NCBI RefSeq assembly: GCF_003248455.1
Contig: NZ_QFNM01000009.1
Span: 10,812-74,811 of the forward strand
DNA from: Brevundimonas sp.
Lineage (GTDB): Bacteria > Pseudomonadota > Alphaproteobacteria > Caulobacterales > Caulobacteraceae
Reading direction: 5' to 3'
Length of the DNA: 64,000 nucleotides
The position numbers were made by a program, and so were the translations under genes. The notes under the pieces were generated by a model. The model worked only from the letters and a program-made list of their open reading frames with translations, searched no databases and was not told the origin of the DNA. Positions 63,903 through 64,000 of the stretch are shown here, one piece after another; position 1 is the stretch's first letter; each line of letters starts with the position of its first letter.

Positions 63903-64000
63903 TGACGTGCCCCTGAGAATTTCCTCCACGCGGAGCTAGAGTCCGGCCCTTGAAAGGACGGACGGAATGAAACGAGCGAGATTCACGGAAGAGCAGATCA
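63903..64000 (+). mobile_element. Left end of an IS3-family insertion sequence
   Basis: A putative terminal repeat begins TGACGTGCCCCTGAGAATTT at 63903, with the TG(A) and C-rich start usual for IS3 ends. A transposase OrfA start codon follows about 64 bases in. The rest of the element lies beyond the window, so its right end and target duplication cannot be seen. Confidence 0.7.
63967..64000 (+). CDS. IS3-family transposase OrfA (5' end only)
   Basis: ATG 63967 opens MKRARFTEEQI, the nearly invariant start of IS3-group OrfA helix-turn-helix proteins, and continues to the window edge. Upstream TGAAAGGACGGACGG supplies a ribosome site. Only 11 residues are visible. Confidence 0.82.
   Translation, partial: MKRARFTEEQI

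Overview
The window is GC-rich alphaproteobacterial chromosome. Gene content and protein style (BamD, RecN, PetABC, ScfR-type regulators, many TTG/GTG starts, dense ATGA overlaps) suggest the Caulobacterales, most likely a Brevundimonas-like organism; this genus call is inference, because no rRNA is present. I recognise no intact tRNA, rRNA or CRISPR array.

Layout. 0-5 kb: an enoyl-CoA hydratase cut by the left edge, a metallo-beta-lactamase-fold hydrolase, a secreted triple-repeat protein, xthA and two conserved hypotheticals. 5.2-5.7 kb: a gene-free convergent stretch with a long inverted repeat and an 80-bp tandem duplication containing boxA-like motifs. 5.7-11.5 kb: recN, a BrnTA toxin-antitoxin pair with a perfect palindromic operator, bamD, prs and a lipoprotein. 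11.3-14.4 kb: isocitrate lyase with a divergent ScfR/RamB-type regulator. 14.4-17.8 kb: two tandem M28 peptidase lipoproteins. 17.9-20.7 kb: the petABC cytochrome bc1 operon. 20.9-32.9 kb: trmL, a DUF2726 protein, hemF, a LysR/YeiH pair, a glutamine amidotransferase, rlmJ, topoisomerase IB, a TonB-dependent receptor, and tdh/kbl for threonine breakdown.

33.9-43.4 kb carries a complete propionyl-CoA to succinyl-CoA pathway on the minus strand (pccB, a small unknown gene, pccA, both methylmalonyl-CoA mutase subunits, epimerase). A PccR-like ScfR regulator is transcribed divergently, with an inverted TTTGCRAAGTTGC operator between. Together with isocitrate lyase this points to growth on short-chain and odd-chain acyl-CoAs. 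43.4-53.4 kb: a Gfo/Idh oxidoreductase, rnhB, a D12-class adenine methyltransferase, poxB, and a TolC/HlyD/ABC-2 permease exporter whose permease is an internal duplication with no ATPase gene beside it.

From 53.5 kb to the right edge the window looks like a genomic island. It begins at a displaced 3' half of tRNA-Leu(TAA) on the minus strand. It carries a LysR-controlled cassette (MFS transporter, Tat-exported hydrolase with a cysteine nucleophile, cupin, cyclophilin-like lipoprotein, zinc alcohol dehydrogenase with an aberrant C-terminus). Next come a hybrid histidine kinase and an OhrR regulator, each broken by an in-frame TAG, and a PAS-containing chemotaxis receptor. It ends with a probable tyrosine-recombinase C-terminal remnant abutting the left end of an IS3-family element that runs off the window.
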